The notes: a model not told the origin generated them from the sequence alone. A stretch of DNA of 64,000 nt from SZUA-442 sp963792405 (GCA_963792405.1 CAWBVU010000006.1:310001-374000); one strand, 5' to 3'; positions 1-9,425 are shown, counted from the stretch's first letter. Numbers and translations are program-made.

Positions 1-1
1 C

Positions 2-352
2 TACGTCGCGGTCGACGGCGGCATGTCGGACAACCCGCGCCCGGTGCTGTACGGGAGCGGCTACGAGGCCTTCCTCGCCAGGGATGTCGGCGCAGAGCGG
101 CCTCGTGCCGTTCGTGTCGTGGGCAAGCATTGCGAGTCCGGCGACGTCCTGGTGCGCAACGCCTTCGTGCCCGCAGATATCGACGTCGGGGACGTCCTGT
201 GCACGCCCGTGACCGGCGCCTATGGCCATTCGATGGGCTCCAACTACAACAAGGTGCTGCGCCCGCCGGTCGTGTTCGTCAAGGAAGGTGAGGCCCGGCT
301 CGTCGTCGAACGCGAGGCCTACAGCGACTTGGTGGCCCGAGACGTCGGCTGA
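2..352 (+). CDS. lysA: Diaminopimelate decarboxylase, C-terminal part (cut by window edge)
   Basis: This is the 3' end of a PLP-dependent diaminopimelate decarboxylase, the enzyme that makes L-lysine from meso-diaminopimelate. The reading frame is open from base 2 and ends with TGA at 350-352. Visible family motifs are the GKHCESGD block and GAYGHSMGSNYN near the C-terminus, which correspond to the CESGD and GAY-x-x-SM-x-SNYN blocks contributing to the active site of this fold-type III decarboxylase. The N-terminal PLP-barrel half lies outside the window. Placement upstream of hom and thrC fits an aspartate-family amino acid cluster, although two peptidase genes on the other strand lie in between. 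Confidence 0.93.
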   Translation, partial: YVAVDGGMSDNPRPVLYGSGYEAFLARDVGAERPRAVRVVGKHCESGDVLVRNAFVPADIDVGDVLCTPVTGAYGHSMGSNYNKVLRPPVVFVKEGEARLVVEREAYSDLVARDVG

Positions 353-414
353 TGGTGCCACAGGGGCATCTGCGGTGCTCGCGCGGAGCTGACGAGGTAT
401 GCGACGGTCGGCCG

Positions 415-1789
415 CTACGGGCCGCGACCGTCGATGAGCGCGATGCCCGGTGACGGCGCCTCGTCCATCGTCTCGGTGAAACGCCACCCGTCCGCCGTCA
501 TCCACCAGAAGCCGTCCCTGTTGGCGTCGGTCCCGGGAGCTCCCGTGCCGTCGCCCCGACGTCGTCGGACGTGGCGCCGCCTGCGACCACCACCGGCGTG
601 TGGCCCGCGATGTCCGGCATCAGCCACGGCAATGCCACGCCGACATCGGGTCCGAGTGCCTCGACCACCACGAGATGGCGACTCGACACCGGTGCGTGCA
701 TCGTCACGACGTCGATCGCATCGGGAACGACCCCGTCCGGCGCACTGGTCGCTCGGATTCGGTCGTGGGCGTCGTGACGGCGTCAGCGGGACTCGGTGTG
801 GCGGTGTCGGCTCCCGACTGCGCGGTCTCGATGGCGATGTCGGAGGTGGCGACGATCGGCACGAGGGTCCTCAGATAGTCGAGATAGGACGGGTCCTCAC
901 CCGGCGTCAAGACGACGATGCGTTCCGGCTCGAGGGCCTCGAGCGCGAGGATCGCCGGTTCCGGGTCGGCTGCGTCGAACGGCACCAACGGCGCATCAAG
1001 CCCGATCGCACCCGGCGAGGCGAAGAGGTAGGCCTCGAGATGCGCAGCATCGATGACATGCACCGTCGCCTGCGGACTGGGGAACAGGTCGACCATCACC
1101 GGTGCGAGTGCCCGTGGTGCGATCCACTGGTGGGCGATCCTGACGGCGGCCTCGAGGGACAACCACGGGTCGACGGGCTCTCCCTCGGGATCCCGGATCT
1201 CGAAGTGGAGATGGGGGGTCGTCTCCTCGGCGTTCCCCGTGTCGCCGACCCAGCCGAGGAGCGTGCCTGCCGGCACGACGGCTCCCGGCTCGATGCCGGG
1301 GGCGAAGCACAGGTCACCGGCTTCGTCGGTTCCCGGTAGGTCCGTGTTGAGGTGGATGTAGTGGGTGGTCCACCCATCGTCGGCCTCGACCGTCACCGAG
1401 CACCCCGACAGCTCGCCCCGCAGCTTCGTCGCGGTGACGGTCCCGTCGTGGGACGCGACGACGGGCACACCCTTCCACCCCGACGTCAGGATGTCGATCC
1501 CGGCGTGCAGTCTCGTGCATCCATCGCGACAGTCACCGAACCCCTGGGAATACGACACATCACCCACGACGGGGAAGACGATCTCCCTGACCACAGGGAG
1601 TTCTTCCTCGATGCCCTCCTCGATCGACATTGCGCCATCGTCGCCGACGGCCGCATCGTCCACCACGGCGCCGTCGGAGGTGGTTGGCGGTTCAGTCGTG
1701 ACCTCGTCAGCGGCCACAGCGACGGGGCGGCGAAAGCACATGGCCGCGGCGCACAGCAGCCAGACGAGGGTCGCCTTCCGTTTGCCCAT
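415..1789 (-). pseudogene. Secreted M23 metallopeptidase, interrupted by two apparent -1 frameshifts
   Basis: This is a paralogue of the adjacent gene at 1853-3295. The first frame runs from ATG 1789 to a stop at 704. It has a signal-peptide-like N-terminus and LytM/M23 zinc motifs H95-x3-D99 and H193-L-H195, then a region resembling cell-wall-binding repeat 2. Homology to the paralogue continues in a second frame (about 731 down to 557) and a third frame (about 557 to the stop at 415), which ends with the shared W-W...G-W...AP-P-G segment. Both breaks lie at runs of four C (plus strand 731-734 and 554-557). Restoring one base at each joins all three frames into one sensible protein. Start 1789 is preferred over upstream codons because a TACAGT box ends 6 nt before it. 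It may be a decayed gene or a consensus error. Confidence 0.72.
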
Positions 1790-1795
1790 ATCTCG

Positions 1796-1801
1796 ACTGT
1801 A
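1796..1801 (-). promoter_or_regulatory. TACAGT -10 box, leaderless start of the M23 gene
   Basis: TACAGT on the minus strand is followed by 6 nt and then the ATG at 1789. This spacing puts the transcription start at or next to the A of the ATG, so the message would lack a leader. The same arrangement recurs upstream of at least eight other genes here. Confidence 0.5.
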
Positions 1802-1852
1802 GTGGATCACGTTCGCCGAGCGTGACATCCGAGGTCCCGGCCGGGGGGACCG

Positions 1853-3295
1853 CTATCGGTCGAACGAACGCCAGATCGGCGACGGAGATGATTCGGCGAG
1901 GCTCCCGAGGAACGTGAGGGTCGACGGCGTCAGGCGTCGAGCGGTCACGTAGGCCATGCCCGGTGCGGGAGCCTCCTCGACCGTGGCCGTCGACACCCAG
2001 CCGCTGCCGGTGGGCCACCACAGCATCTGGGGGTCCGCGTTCCAGTCGGGTCTGCTCGCCGACGGGCTCCCGATCCGCGTGGGGGCCCAGCGGTCGGTGG
2101 TGAGCACCAACGATCGGTGGCTGACGATGAAGTCGTCGTACGCCGACACGCGCGACTTCCGGATCTTGTCGACGACGCCGACGACGAGGGTCGTGAACCG
2201 ATCGACCGGCGTGATCACCGTGGGTGTCATGGCATCGGCCGGCTCGACCGGAGGGGTGACGGCACCGGGATCCGGGATGGGATCGATGGCGACGATCGGG
2301 GCGAGCGGTCGGAGGACCTCCGAGAGCCACGCCGCGTTCGCGTCACTCATGCCGACGATGCGATCCGGTGCGAGACGACCGATCTCCTGCAACGCCGGAA
2401 GCGGGTCGTTCCTGTCCACCACGATCAACGGCGCTTCCAGGATCGTTGCGGACGACTCGCTCGCACCGAGTCGGTCGATCTCGTCACCGGGCACCACGAT
2501 GATGACCCGCGCACCGTCGGCATGGGTCGCCTGGGAGAGCACGATCGACGACGCCTGCGCGTCGACGGGCAGCCATGCGTAGGAGATCCGCTCCGCGGCC
2601 TTGAGTGAGCGGTACGGGTCGATCGGGTAGCCGGATCGGTTCCTGAGCTCGAAATGGAGATGCGGTGGCGTGGTCTCGGCGTTCCCGCTGTCGCCCATGT
2701 AGCCGATGATCTGACCCGCACGCACCGTGGCGCCGACCTCGATGCCCGCAGCGGGACACGGTGCACCGACCTCGTCGGTGCCCGGGAGGTCGTTGTTGAG
2801 GTGGTAGTAGCGCGTCTCCCAGCGATCCCTGCCCCTGATGCGCACCGAGCAGCCAGGGTTGCCCTCGTCGTAGGTCACGCCGACCACCGTGCCGTCGTGG
2901 GCGGCGACGATCGGCAGTCCCTTCCAACCAGCTGTCACGATGTCGACACCATGGTGCTCTCGGGTGCACTCGTCCCTGCACGCACCGAACCCGGACCAGA
3001 ACTTCGATGCGCCGACGACGGGGAACACGAGCTTCCGCTTGACGTCGTAGCGAACAACGGGGACGAAGGTCGGCTTGGGCCCGGTGTCCACGAGGGCGGG
3101 CGGGATGTCGTCCTCGTCCCCGGGAGGCGGTTCGTCGGACTCCTCGTCGGGTCGTGGCTCCTCGGCGGCCGTGGGGGGAGGCTCCGGAGTGTCGCCCGCA
3201 TCCTGGGCATGGACGGGTGCAGCGACCCAACCGACGGAGACGGTGAGCGCGAGCACGATCGACAGTGTCCGAAGCATCCCCATGGCACGTGGCAT
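1853..3295 (-). CDS. Secreted M23 family metallopeptidase with cell-wall-binding-like C-terminus
   Basis: This 480-residue exported protein is probably an endopeptidase acting on peptidoglycan. Residues 1-30 form a Sec signal peptide ending VHA, followed by an acidic, proline-rich linker (about 31-75). The M23/LytM domain spans about 85-235, with the zinc-binding H114-x3-D118 and H212-L-H214 motifs and the typical GWKGLPIVAAHDGTV and GDSGNAETTPPHLHFE segments. The region after about 245 resembles cell-wall-binding repeat 2 (PF04122-like) modules; that assignment is inferred from pattern only. ATG codons at residues 5 and 7 are alternative starts, and no Shine-Dalgarno sequence decides between them. 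It is transcribed divergently from hom and is a tandem paralogue of the frameshifted gene at 415-1789. Confidence 0.85.
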   Translation of the reverse strand: MPRAMGMLRTLSIVLALTVSVGWVAAPVHAQDAGDTPEPPPTAAEEPRPDEESDEPPPGDEDDIPPALVDTGPKPTFVPVVRYDVKRKLVFPVVGASKFWSGFGACRDECTREHHGVDIVTAGWKGLPIVAAHDGTVVGVTYDEGNPGCSVRIRGRDRWETRYYHLNNDLPGTDEVGAPCPAAGIEVGATVRAGQIIGYMGDSGNAETTPPHLHFELRNRSGYPIDPYRSLKAAERISYAWLPVDAQASSIVLSQATHADGARVIIVVPGDEIDRLGASESSATILEAPLIVVDRNDPLPALQEIGRLAPDRIVGMSDANAAWLSEVLRPLAPIVAIDPIPDPGAVTPPVEPADAMTPTVITPVDRFTTLVVGVVDKIRKSRVSAYDDFIVSHRSLVLTTDRWAPTRIGSPSASRPDWNADPQMLWWPTGSGWVSTATVEEAPAPGMAYVTARRLTPSTLTFLGSLAESSPSPIWRSFDR

Positions 3296-3405
3296 AGGGA
3301 GGGTGTCGGCACGAACCCCTCGTGACTAAAGCCCCCGTGCGTGATCGGGCTGGTCACGTCGGGCGGCGGTGTGTGGCACACAGCGGCGAGGATGCATTCG
3401 ACCGC

Positions 3406-3411
3406 TATCGT
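3406..3411 (+). promoter_or_regulatory. TATCGT -10 box, leaderless start of hom
   Basis: TATCGT is followed by 8 nt and then the hom ATG at 3420, so transcription would begin at about the start codon. No Shine-Dalgarno sequence precedes the ATG, which agrees with a leaderless transcript. Confidence 0.5.
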
Positions 3412-3419
3412 CGCCGCCC

Positions 3420-4706
3420 ATGGAACGAACCATCGGCATCGGGCTCCTCGGAGCAGGCACCGTGGGCGGGACCCTCGTGGCGCGGCTCGTCGGCGATTCG
3501 GAGGCGATCGCCGCGAAGACCGGCCTGCGCTTCGACGTGCGACGCATCGGTGTCCGGGACCTCGCCCGTCCCCGTCCCTTCGACGTGACCGACGGGATGC
3601 TGACGACCGACCTGTTCTCCGTCGTCGATGATCCCACCGTGGACCTCGTCGTCGAGGTCATGGGTGGTAAGGATCCGGCGGGTGATCTCGTGCTCGCCGC
3701 CCTCGAGGCCGGCAAACCCGTCGTGACCGCCAACAAGGAACTGATCGCCGCCAGGGGACCCGAGCTGATCGCCGCCGCCGAGCGTTCGGGGGTGCCGCTG
3801 CTCTTCGAGGCGTCGGTGGGAGGGGGGATCCCGATCATCAGGCCGCTGTCCGAGACCCTCGCTGGGGAACAGGTCGAGCGTGTGCTCGGCATCGTCAATG
3901 GCACGACGAACTACATCCTCACACAGATGGCTGAAGCCGGTACCAGCTACGACGCGGCCCTCGCCGCGGCCCAGGAGCTGGGATATGCCGAACCCGATCC
4001 GACCGCGGACGTCTCAGGTGCCGATGCCGCCGCCAAGGCTGCGATCCTCGCCTCGCTCGCCTTCGGCACGTGGATCGGCATCGATGACGTGTACCACGAG
4101 GGCATCGAGTCCATCGACGCCGCGGACATCGAGTTCGCCGCCGACTTCGGCTACACGGTGAAGCTCATCGCCGTGTGTGAGCGGACGCCCGACGGCATCA
4201 GTGCGAGGGTCCATCCCGCCCTCGTACCGAACGAGCACCCCCTCGCGTCGATCCGTGGGGCCACCAATGCCGTGTTCATCGAGGGACCGTCGATCGAGTC
4301 ACTCCTCTTCGCAGGACCCGGCGCAGGTGGCCAGCCGACGGCGACGGCGGTCCTCGGGGACGTCATCGACGCGGCTCGCGAGACGCTCGCAGGGGCGCAG
4401 GTCGCCCCCCGCATCCGGTTCTCGAGGGGTGATCTCGCACCCTTCGCGAACGTTGCCACGGCCTGGTACGTGCGTCTCGTGGTCGACGACAAGCCGGGCG
4501 TGCTCGCCAGGATCGCCTCGGTATTCGGTGATGCGAGCGTGTCCATCAAGTCGGTGTGGCAGGAGGGTGTCGATACCGAGGCGTCCCTCATCATCGTCAC
4601 GCACAGGGCACCCGAGAGCGAGCAGCGTCGCGCCGTCGCCGCCCTCGAGGGCCTTCCGGAGGTCATCGACGTCGCGTCGGTGATCCGGGTGCTCGGCGAC
4701 GCGTGA
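3420..4706 (+). CDS. hom: Homoserine dehydrogenase with C-terminal ACT domain
   Basis: This 428-residue cytoplasmic enzyme reduces aspartate semialdehyde to homoserine with NAD(P)H, the branch point to threonine and methionine. The N-terminal Rossmann motif GLLGAGTVGG is at residues 9-18. The catalytic domain contains GKPVVTANKELIA and GIVNGTTNYILTQM. An ACT domain (about 350-428, starting VVDDKPGVLARIASVFG) is the usual site of threonine feedback inhibition in this family. The ATG at 3420 is chosen because the protein then begins at the family consensus (MERTIGIGLLGAG) and a TATCGT box lies 8 nt upstream. The stop overlaps the thrC start in a TGATG, so the two genes are translationally coupled. 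Confidence 0.96.
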   Translation: MERTIGIGLLGAGTVGGTLVARLVGDSEAIAAKTGLRFDVRRIGVRDLARPRPFDVTDGMLTTDLFSVVDDPTVDLVVEVMGGKDPAGDLVLAALEAGKPVVTANKELIAARGPELIAAAERSGVPLLFEASVGGGIPIIRPLSETLAGEQVERVLGIVNGTTNYILTQMAEAGTSYDAALAAAQELGYAEPDPTADVSGADAAAKAAILASLAFGTWIGIDDVYHEGIESIDAADIEFAADFGYTVKLIAVCERTPDGISARVHPALVPNEHPLASIRGATNAVFIEGPSIESLLFAGPGAGGQPTATAVLGDVIDAARETLAGAQVAPRIRFSRGDLAPFANVATAWYVRLVVDDKPGVLARIASVFGDASVSIKSVWQEGVDTEASLIIVTHRAPESEQRRAVAALEGLPEVIDVASVIRVLGDA

Positions 4707-5731
4707 TGGCGTGGCGAGGCATCATCGAGGAGTACCGGGACAGGCTGCCCGTGTCGGCGGACACCCCGGTCGTCACGCTCCTCGAGGGGGGAACGCCCCT
4801 GATCCCCGCCACGACCCTCAGCACCCTCGTCGACAGGGAGGTCCTGCTCAAGTTCGAAGGGATGAATCCGACCGGTTCGTTCAAGGACAGGGGCATGACC
4901 CTCGCAGTGTCGAAGGCGCTGGAGGCAGGGGCCAGGGCGGTCGCGTGCGCCTCCACGGGCAACACCTCCGCGTCGGCGGCTGCATACGCGGCGAGGGCGG
5001 GAATCTCATCGATCGTGGTGCTTCCCGCAGGGAAGATCGCGGTCGGCAAGCTGGCCCAGGCCGTCATGCACGGCGCGACCGTCGTGCCGATCCTCGGCAA
5101 CTTCGACGATGCCCTCGCGATCGTCCGCGACCTGGCAGAGGCCCACGACGTCGCCCTCGTGAACTCCGTGAACCCGTTTCGGATCGAGGCCCAGAAGACG
5201 GCCGCCTTCGAGGTCATCGACGTACTCGGCGCCGCACCGTCGGTCCACGCCCTCCCCGTTGGCAATGCCGGGAACATCACTGCGTACTGGAAGGGCTACA
5301 CCGAGGCGGGCGCCACCCCGAGCATGTGGGGATTCCAGGCTGCGGGTGCGGCGCCGATCGTGCTGGGCGAGGTCTTCGACGAACCCGAGACGATCGCGAC
5401 CGCGATCCGTATCGGGAATCCGGCCTCGTGGGACGGCGCCATCGCGGCGAGGGACGAGTCGGGAGGACGCATCGATGCCGTGACCGACGAGGAGATCCTC
5501 GCCGCCTACCACCTCCTCGCCGATCGCGAGGGGGTGTTCTGCGAACCGGCGTCCGCGGCGGGCGTCGCCGGCATCCTGAAGTTCGCGGGCGACCTGCCCG
5601 AAGGGATCGTCGTGTGCACGATCACCGGTCATGGCCTCAAGGATCCCGCCACCGCCACCATCGACGTCACCCTTCCCGACAGCGTGCCGGCCACCGTGGA
5701 TGCCGTCGCCCACGCCGCGGGCCTCGTCTGA
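4706..5731 (+). CDS. thrC: Threonine synthase
   Basis: This 341-residue PLP enzyme converts O-phospho-L-homoserine to L-threonine. The PLP-binding lysine is K60 in GSFKDRGM, and the phosphate-binding and substrate loops (CASTGNTSASAAAYAARAG, LPVGNAGNITAYW) match short actinobacterial threonine synthases. The ATG at 4706 overlaps the hom stop. Homoserine kinase (thrB) normally acts between the two enzymes, but no kinase gene lies beside them here, so thrB must be elsewhere or replaced. The next gene downstream is an unrelated membrane protein after an 88-bp gap. Confidence 0.95.
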   Translation: MAWRGIIEEYRDRLPVSADTPVVTLLEGGTPLIPATTLSTLVDREVLLKFEGMNPTGSFKDRGMTLAVSKALEAGARAVACASTGNTSASAAAYAARAGISSIVVLPAGKIAVGKLAQAVMHGATVVPILGNFDDALAIVRDLAEAHDVALVNSVNPFRIEAQKTAAFEVIDVLGAAPSVHALPVGNAGNITAYWKGYTEAGATPSMWGFQAAGAAPIVLGEVFDEPETIATAIRIGNPASWDGAIAARDESGGRIDAVTDEEILAAYHLLADREGVFCEPASAAGVAGILKFAGDLPEGIVVCTITGHGLKDPATATIDVTLPDSVPATVDAVAHAAGLV

Positions 5732-5819
5732 CACACGCAGAGGGAACCGTCGATCGACCGATCGGAAGCCCGCCGCGGGTACGCATCAAGACCATGTCGT
5801 GGGCCACCGATAGGTTCCT

Positions 5820-7769
5820 GTGGCCACCACGACACCCGTCGTCCGCGAGACGGCCGATGACCGATCACCGAGCCGAACGGATGGCTCGGTTCGCTCGCGT
5901 CTCCCCACGGTCGGGAAGGTCGCAGCGATCGCGGCGAGTTGGCTGATCCTCCGCCCGTACCTCGGAATCGTCCACGACGCCCTCCTGTACGTCCATGTCG
6001 CCGAGTTCGGGCGTTCCGATGCCTTCGCTCGCCTCGACGTGCTCGTCGCCAATGATCGCCAGATGGACCGCTCGGTGTTCGTCCCGCTCATGCGACCCGC
6101 CATCGACGCCCTCGGAGTCGCCGCGGCGGCGATGCTGACCGCCGTCGCCGGGCTGATCGCCTGGATCGCCGGGCTGGCCGTCCTTGCGAGAGTGCTCGTC
6201 GGGCGGGACTGGTGGATCGTGGCCGTCGGCTTCCCTGCCTTCGGTGCGTACTGGGGTCCGCTGTTCTTCATCGGTGAGCCCTTCGCGACCCCGAGGGTCT
6301 TCGCCGAGGCCGCCGTCTTGGCCTCCCTGGCCCTCGTGCTCGGCCACCGCGCGGGGTGGGCGACGGCCGTGGCGATCGCGGCGTGTGCACTCCACCCGAT
6401 CGTGGGGCTCACCGGCCTCGCAGTGGTGGTGATCGTGGTCGTCATGGACCGTCCGCGGCTGGTCCCCTATGCGGCGGCCGCAGCGGTCGCCGCGGTCCTG
6501 GTCGCGGCCTGGGATCCACTCCGGATCGCAGGGACGGCGGGGTTCACGACGGCATGGCTCGGCATCATCGCCGAACGGGCCGGGCTGGTGCTCCCGGGGG
6601 AGTGGCCGGCGGTGGCATGGATGCGCACGGCATTCGGCTTCTCCGTCGTGGGCGCGCTCTACCTGACATCGGTGGATGGGCCCACCCGGCGCCTGAGCGC
6701 CGCGACACTGGTGGGCGCGACCGCGGGACTCGGGGCGTCCGTGCTGTTCTCGTGGGTGTGGATCCGGCCATTGGTCACCCAGCTCCAGCCCTGGAGGATC
6801 CTGTGGCTGCTCCATCTCGTGGCGATCGTGGGCGTGATCATGTTCACCATCGACGCGGTGCGCACGGCGAGGGCATCGTCGAGGGTGCGCGCGCTGGCCG
6901 CATGGGCCGTGACGCTCGCGGTCGTCCTGACGAGCTCTCCGATGCTGTTCGTCCTCGTGCTGGTGATCGCCATCCCACTCATGCTGCCCCATCGTGGCCG
7001 GGTCGCGACACTCGTCGAGCATCCGAGGTTCCTTCACGCGCTCGTCGCCTTCACCTGCCTCCTCGCGGGTGTGCAGGTGATCGTCGCCGTCGCGCGCATC
7101 GCCTTCGTCGAGGAGTGGGATCGCATCCCGTGGCTCGCGTACAGCTCGAGGCTCCCCGCCTTCACGGCACTCGTCGCCGCCTGCCTCGTGCTCGCCGTGG
7201 TGGCCCTCGGTCGATCCGGGGGTGCCCGCGTGGCGGGTGTGGGCATCCTGGCGGTCGCCCTCGCGTTCGGGCTCGCGACATGGGATCACAGGACGCCATG
7301 GCAGGAGTTCGGTGAGGCGCTCGAGGAGCCCATCGCCGACCTTCCCCCCGATGCGATCGTCCTCGTCGAATCCGACGACCTCGCGAGCGCGACGCTCCTG
7401 CGCCGCCCCACCTACTACTCGAACTATTCGGGTGCGGGCGTCGTGTTCTCGGAGGACCTCGCCGTCGTGTACACGCATCACGCCTCCCTCGCCAGAATGC
7501 TGGGCGTCTCCTTCGCCCTGAACTACCGGCTGGGTGACATCCCACTGGAACGGCGCCGCGCGCCGTCCCTCGCCGTCGCCGCCTCCGCATGCGCGGATCC
7601 GATGGGTCCCACGCACCTGTTCCTCAGGCGTCGCATCGTGGGGCTGCAGGGAACCGAGTGGACCTCCCCGGTCCCCGTCGAGCAGGCTCCGCGGGGGACG
7701 GCGAACGATGCGGTCATCCCCGACGGCTTCGTGCTGTACGCATGCTCGGACGTCCTCGCTGCGTCCTGA
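5820..7769 (+). CDS. Polytopic membrane protein of unknown function, GT-C-like
   Basis: This 649-residue protein has roughly a dozen hydrophobic segments between about residues 30 and 490 and then a soluble C-terminal domain of about 160 residues. The early loop contains D-A-L-L-Y-V-H and M-D-R-S-V-F-V-P-L-M motifs and a G-E-P-F-A-T-P-R-V-F-A-E segment. Such features resemble membrane proteins related to GT-C glycosyltransferases, which use polyprenyl-linked sugars, but I cannot name the family with confidence. The GTG at 5820 is the only reasonable early start; a TAGGTT hexamer lies just 3 nt before it. The neighbour at 7808 is a UDP-galactopyranose-mutase-like enzyme, which makes an envelope role plausible. 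Confidence 0.75.
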   Translation: MATTTPVVRETADDRSPSRTDGSVRSRLPTVGKVAAIAASWLILRPYLGIVHDALLYVHVAEFGRSDAFARLDVLVANDRQMDRSVFVPLMRPAIDALGVAAAAMLTAVAGLIAWIAGLAVLARVLVGRDWWIVAVGFPAFGAYWGPLFFIGEPFATPRVFAEAAVLASLALVLGHRAGWATAVAIAACALHPIVGLTGLAVVVIVVVMDRPRLVPYAAAAAVAAVLVAAWDPLRIAGTAGFTTAWLGIIAERAGLVLPGEWPAVAWMRTAFGFSVVGALYLTSVDGPTRRLSAATLVGATAGLGASVLFSWVWIRPLVTQLQPWRILWLLHLVAIVGVIMFTIDAVRTARASSRVRALAAWAVTLAVVLTSSPMLFVLVLVIAIPLMLPHRGRVATLVEHPRFLHALVAFTCLLAGVQVIVAVARIAFVEEWDRIPWLAYSSRLPAFTALVAACLVLAVVALGRSGGARVAGVGILAVALAFGLATWDHRTPWQEFGEALEEPIADLPPDAIVLVESDDLASATLLRRPTYYSNYSGAGVVFSEDLAVVYTHHASLARMLGVSFALNYRLGDIPLERRRAPSLAVAASACADPMGPTHLFLRRRIVGLQGTEWTSPVPVEQAPRGTANDAVIPDGFVLYACSDVLAAS

Positions 7770-7807
7770 GGTATCGCTAACGATCCCGGGCGTTCGTGCC
7801 GACGCAT

Positions 7808-9298
7808 ATGACCATGCGTGACGTATCGACCCTGGTCATCGGCGCAGGTCCCGCGGGCCTGACGGCGGCGGAAGTGCTCACCCGGAACGGCCGCGACGTC
7901 GTCGTGCTCGAGGCGGACCCGACGTATGTCGGTGGCATCTCGAAGACCGTCGAGTACCGTGGATACCGCTTCGACATCGGCGGCCATCGCTTCTTCAGCA
8001 AGTCGAAAGAGGTCGAGGACTACTGGACGATGCTCCTCGGCGACGACATGCTCGACCGACCGCGCACCTCGCGCATCTTCTACGACGGCTCGTTCTTCGC
8101 CTACCCGCTCCGTCCCCTCGAGGCGTTCAGGGAGCTCGGTCCGATCGAGTCGATCCGGTGCGGGCTCTCGTTCCTGAAGGCCAAGGCGTTCCCCACGAGG
8201 AACCCACAGAACTTCGAGGAGTGGGTGACCAACCAGTTCGGCCACCGCCTCTATTCGATCTTCTTCAAGACCTACACCGAGAAGGTGTGGGGCATGGAGT
8301 GCACGGAGATCTCCGCGGACTGGGCGGCCCAGCGCATCAAGGGCCTCTCGCTCGGCGCCGCCGTCATGAACGGCCTCAGGCCCCGGCGAGCCGGTGACGA
8401 GGTGATCAAGACGCTCATCGAGTCGTTCCGCTACCCGAGGCTCGGACCGGGGATGATGTGGGAGGCGGCGAGGGACAGGGTCGTCGCGCAGGGAGGCGAC
8501 GTGCGGATGGACCGGAAGGTCACCTCGATGCATCCTGATGGCGACGGCTGGATCGTCGAAGCGGTCTCGTCCGATGGCGGTACCGAGCGCTTCCGTGCCG
8601 AGCACGTCGTGTCGTCGATGCCGGTGCGCAGTCTCATGCGCGGTCTCGATGACGTTCCCGACGACGTGACCAGCGCCGCGCAGCGGCTCCGCTATCGCGA
8701 CTTCATGATCGTCGCCCTCATCGTCGAGGGCCCCGACCGCTTCGACGACAACTGGATCTACGTCCATGACCCGTCGGTGAGTGTCGGTCGGATCCAGAAC
8801 TTCAAGTCGTGGTCACCCGAGATGGTCCCCGATCCGTCGACCAACTGCTACGGGCTCGAGTACTTCTGCAACGACACGGACGAGTTCTGGGGCATGGACG
8901 ATCAGGCGCTGATCGAGATCGCCACTGCGGAGCTGACCGCGCTCGGGCTCGCGGAGCTCGGTGAGGTGATCGACGGCCACGTGATCCGGCAGCGCAAGGC
9001 CTACCCCGTGTACGACGCCGACTACGCGACCAACGTCGAGACCGTGCGGTCGTACCTCGCCGAGGCCCACCCGACGCTCCACCTCGTGGGCCGCAACGGC
9101 ATGCACAAGTACAACAACCAGGACCACGCGATCATGACGGCGATGCTCACGGCGGACAACATCCTCGCCGGTGTCCCCGTCCACGATCCGTGGGCGGTGA
9201 ACCAGGATGCCGAATACCACGAGTCAGGCTCCGCAGGCACGTCGACCTCTGGTCTGCGCTCGGTTCCGCTCGCACCATCGGTGGAACCGGTCGGCTGA
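7808..9298 (+). CDS. FAD-dependent oxidoreductase, UDP-galactopyranose mutase-like
   Basis: This 496-residue flavoprotein has an N-terminal Rossmann motif G12-A-G-P-A-G17 (from the ATG at 7808) and the RFDIGGHRFFSKS segment found in NAD(P)-binding amine-oxidase-like enzymes related to UDP-galactopyranose mutase. It ends with a conserved FAD-contact region around HLVGRNGMHKYNNQDHAIM. Relatives often sit beside glycosyltransferases and are thought to act on nucleotide or lipid-linked sugars, but no substrate can be read from the sequence. In-frame starts also exist at GTG 7796 and ATG 7814, and no clear Shine-Dalgarno sequence decides. It is not canonical Glf, being about 100 residues longer. 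Confidence 0.82.
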   Translation: MTMRDVSTLVIGAGPAGLTAAEVLTRNGRDVVVLEADPTYVGGISKTVEYRGYRFDIGGHRFFSKSKEVEDYWTMLLGDDMLDRPRTSRIFYDGSFFAYPLRPLEAFRELGPIESIRCGLSFLKAKAFPTRNPQNFEEWVTNQFGHRLYSIFFKTYTEKVWGMECTEISADWAAQRIKGLSLGAAVMNGLRPRRAGDEVIKTLIESFRYPRLGPGMMWEAARDRVVAQGGDVRMDRKVTSMHPDGDGWIVEAVSSDGGTERFRAEHVVSSMPVRSLMRGLDDVPDDVTSAAQRLRYRDFMIVALIVEGPDRFDDNWIYVHDPSVSVGRIQNFKSWSPEMVPDPSTNCYGLEYFCNDTDEFWGMDDQALIEIATAELTALGLAELGEVIDGHVIRQRKAYPVYDADYATNVETVRSYLAEAHPTLHLVGRNGMHKYNNQDHAIMTAMLTADNILAGVPVHDPWAVNQDAEYHESGSAGTSTSGLRSVPLAPSVEPVG

Positions 9299-9391
9299 AT
9301 CGGGGGCGGCACCGCACCGCACACACCCCGCCGTCCGCCACCGCGGCGACTTCCCATGACGTCGCGCCGCGAATCTGTCACACCCGCGATC

Positions 9392-9397
9392 TACGCT
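9392..9397 (+). promoter_or_regulatory. Possible TACGCT -10 box for rmuC
   Basis: TACGCT lies 28 nt before the rmuC GTG. A transcript starting at about 9404 would keep the GAAAGGG Shine-Dalgarno sequence at 9413-9419. No convincing -35 hexamer was seen. Confidence 0.3.
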
Positions 9398-9425
9398 GAC
9401 GGGGACGGCAACGAAAGGGCACAGG

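Noticed and set aside
5865..7616. Open frame of 583 codons on the minus strand
   Set aside because: It is antisense to the membrane protein at 5820-7769 and its translation is low-complexity Arg/Asp/His/Gly/Pro-rich, the usual shadow of a high-GC gene.
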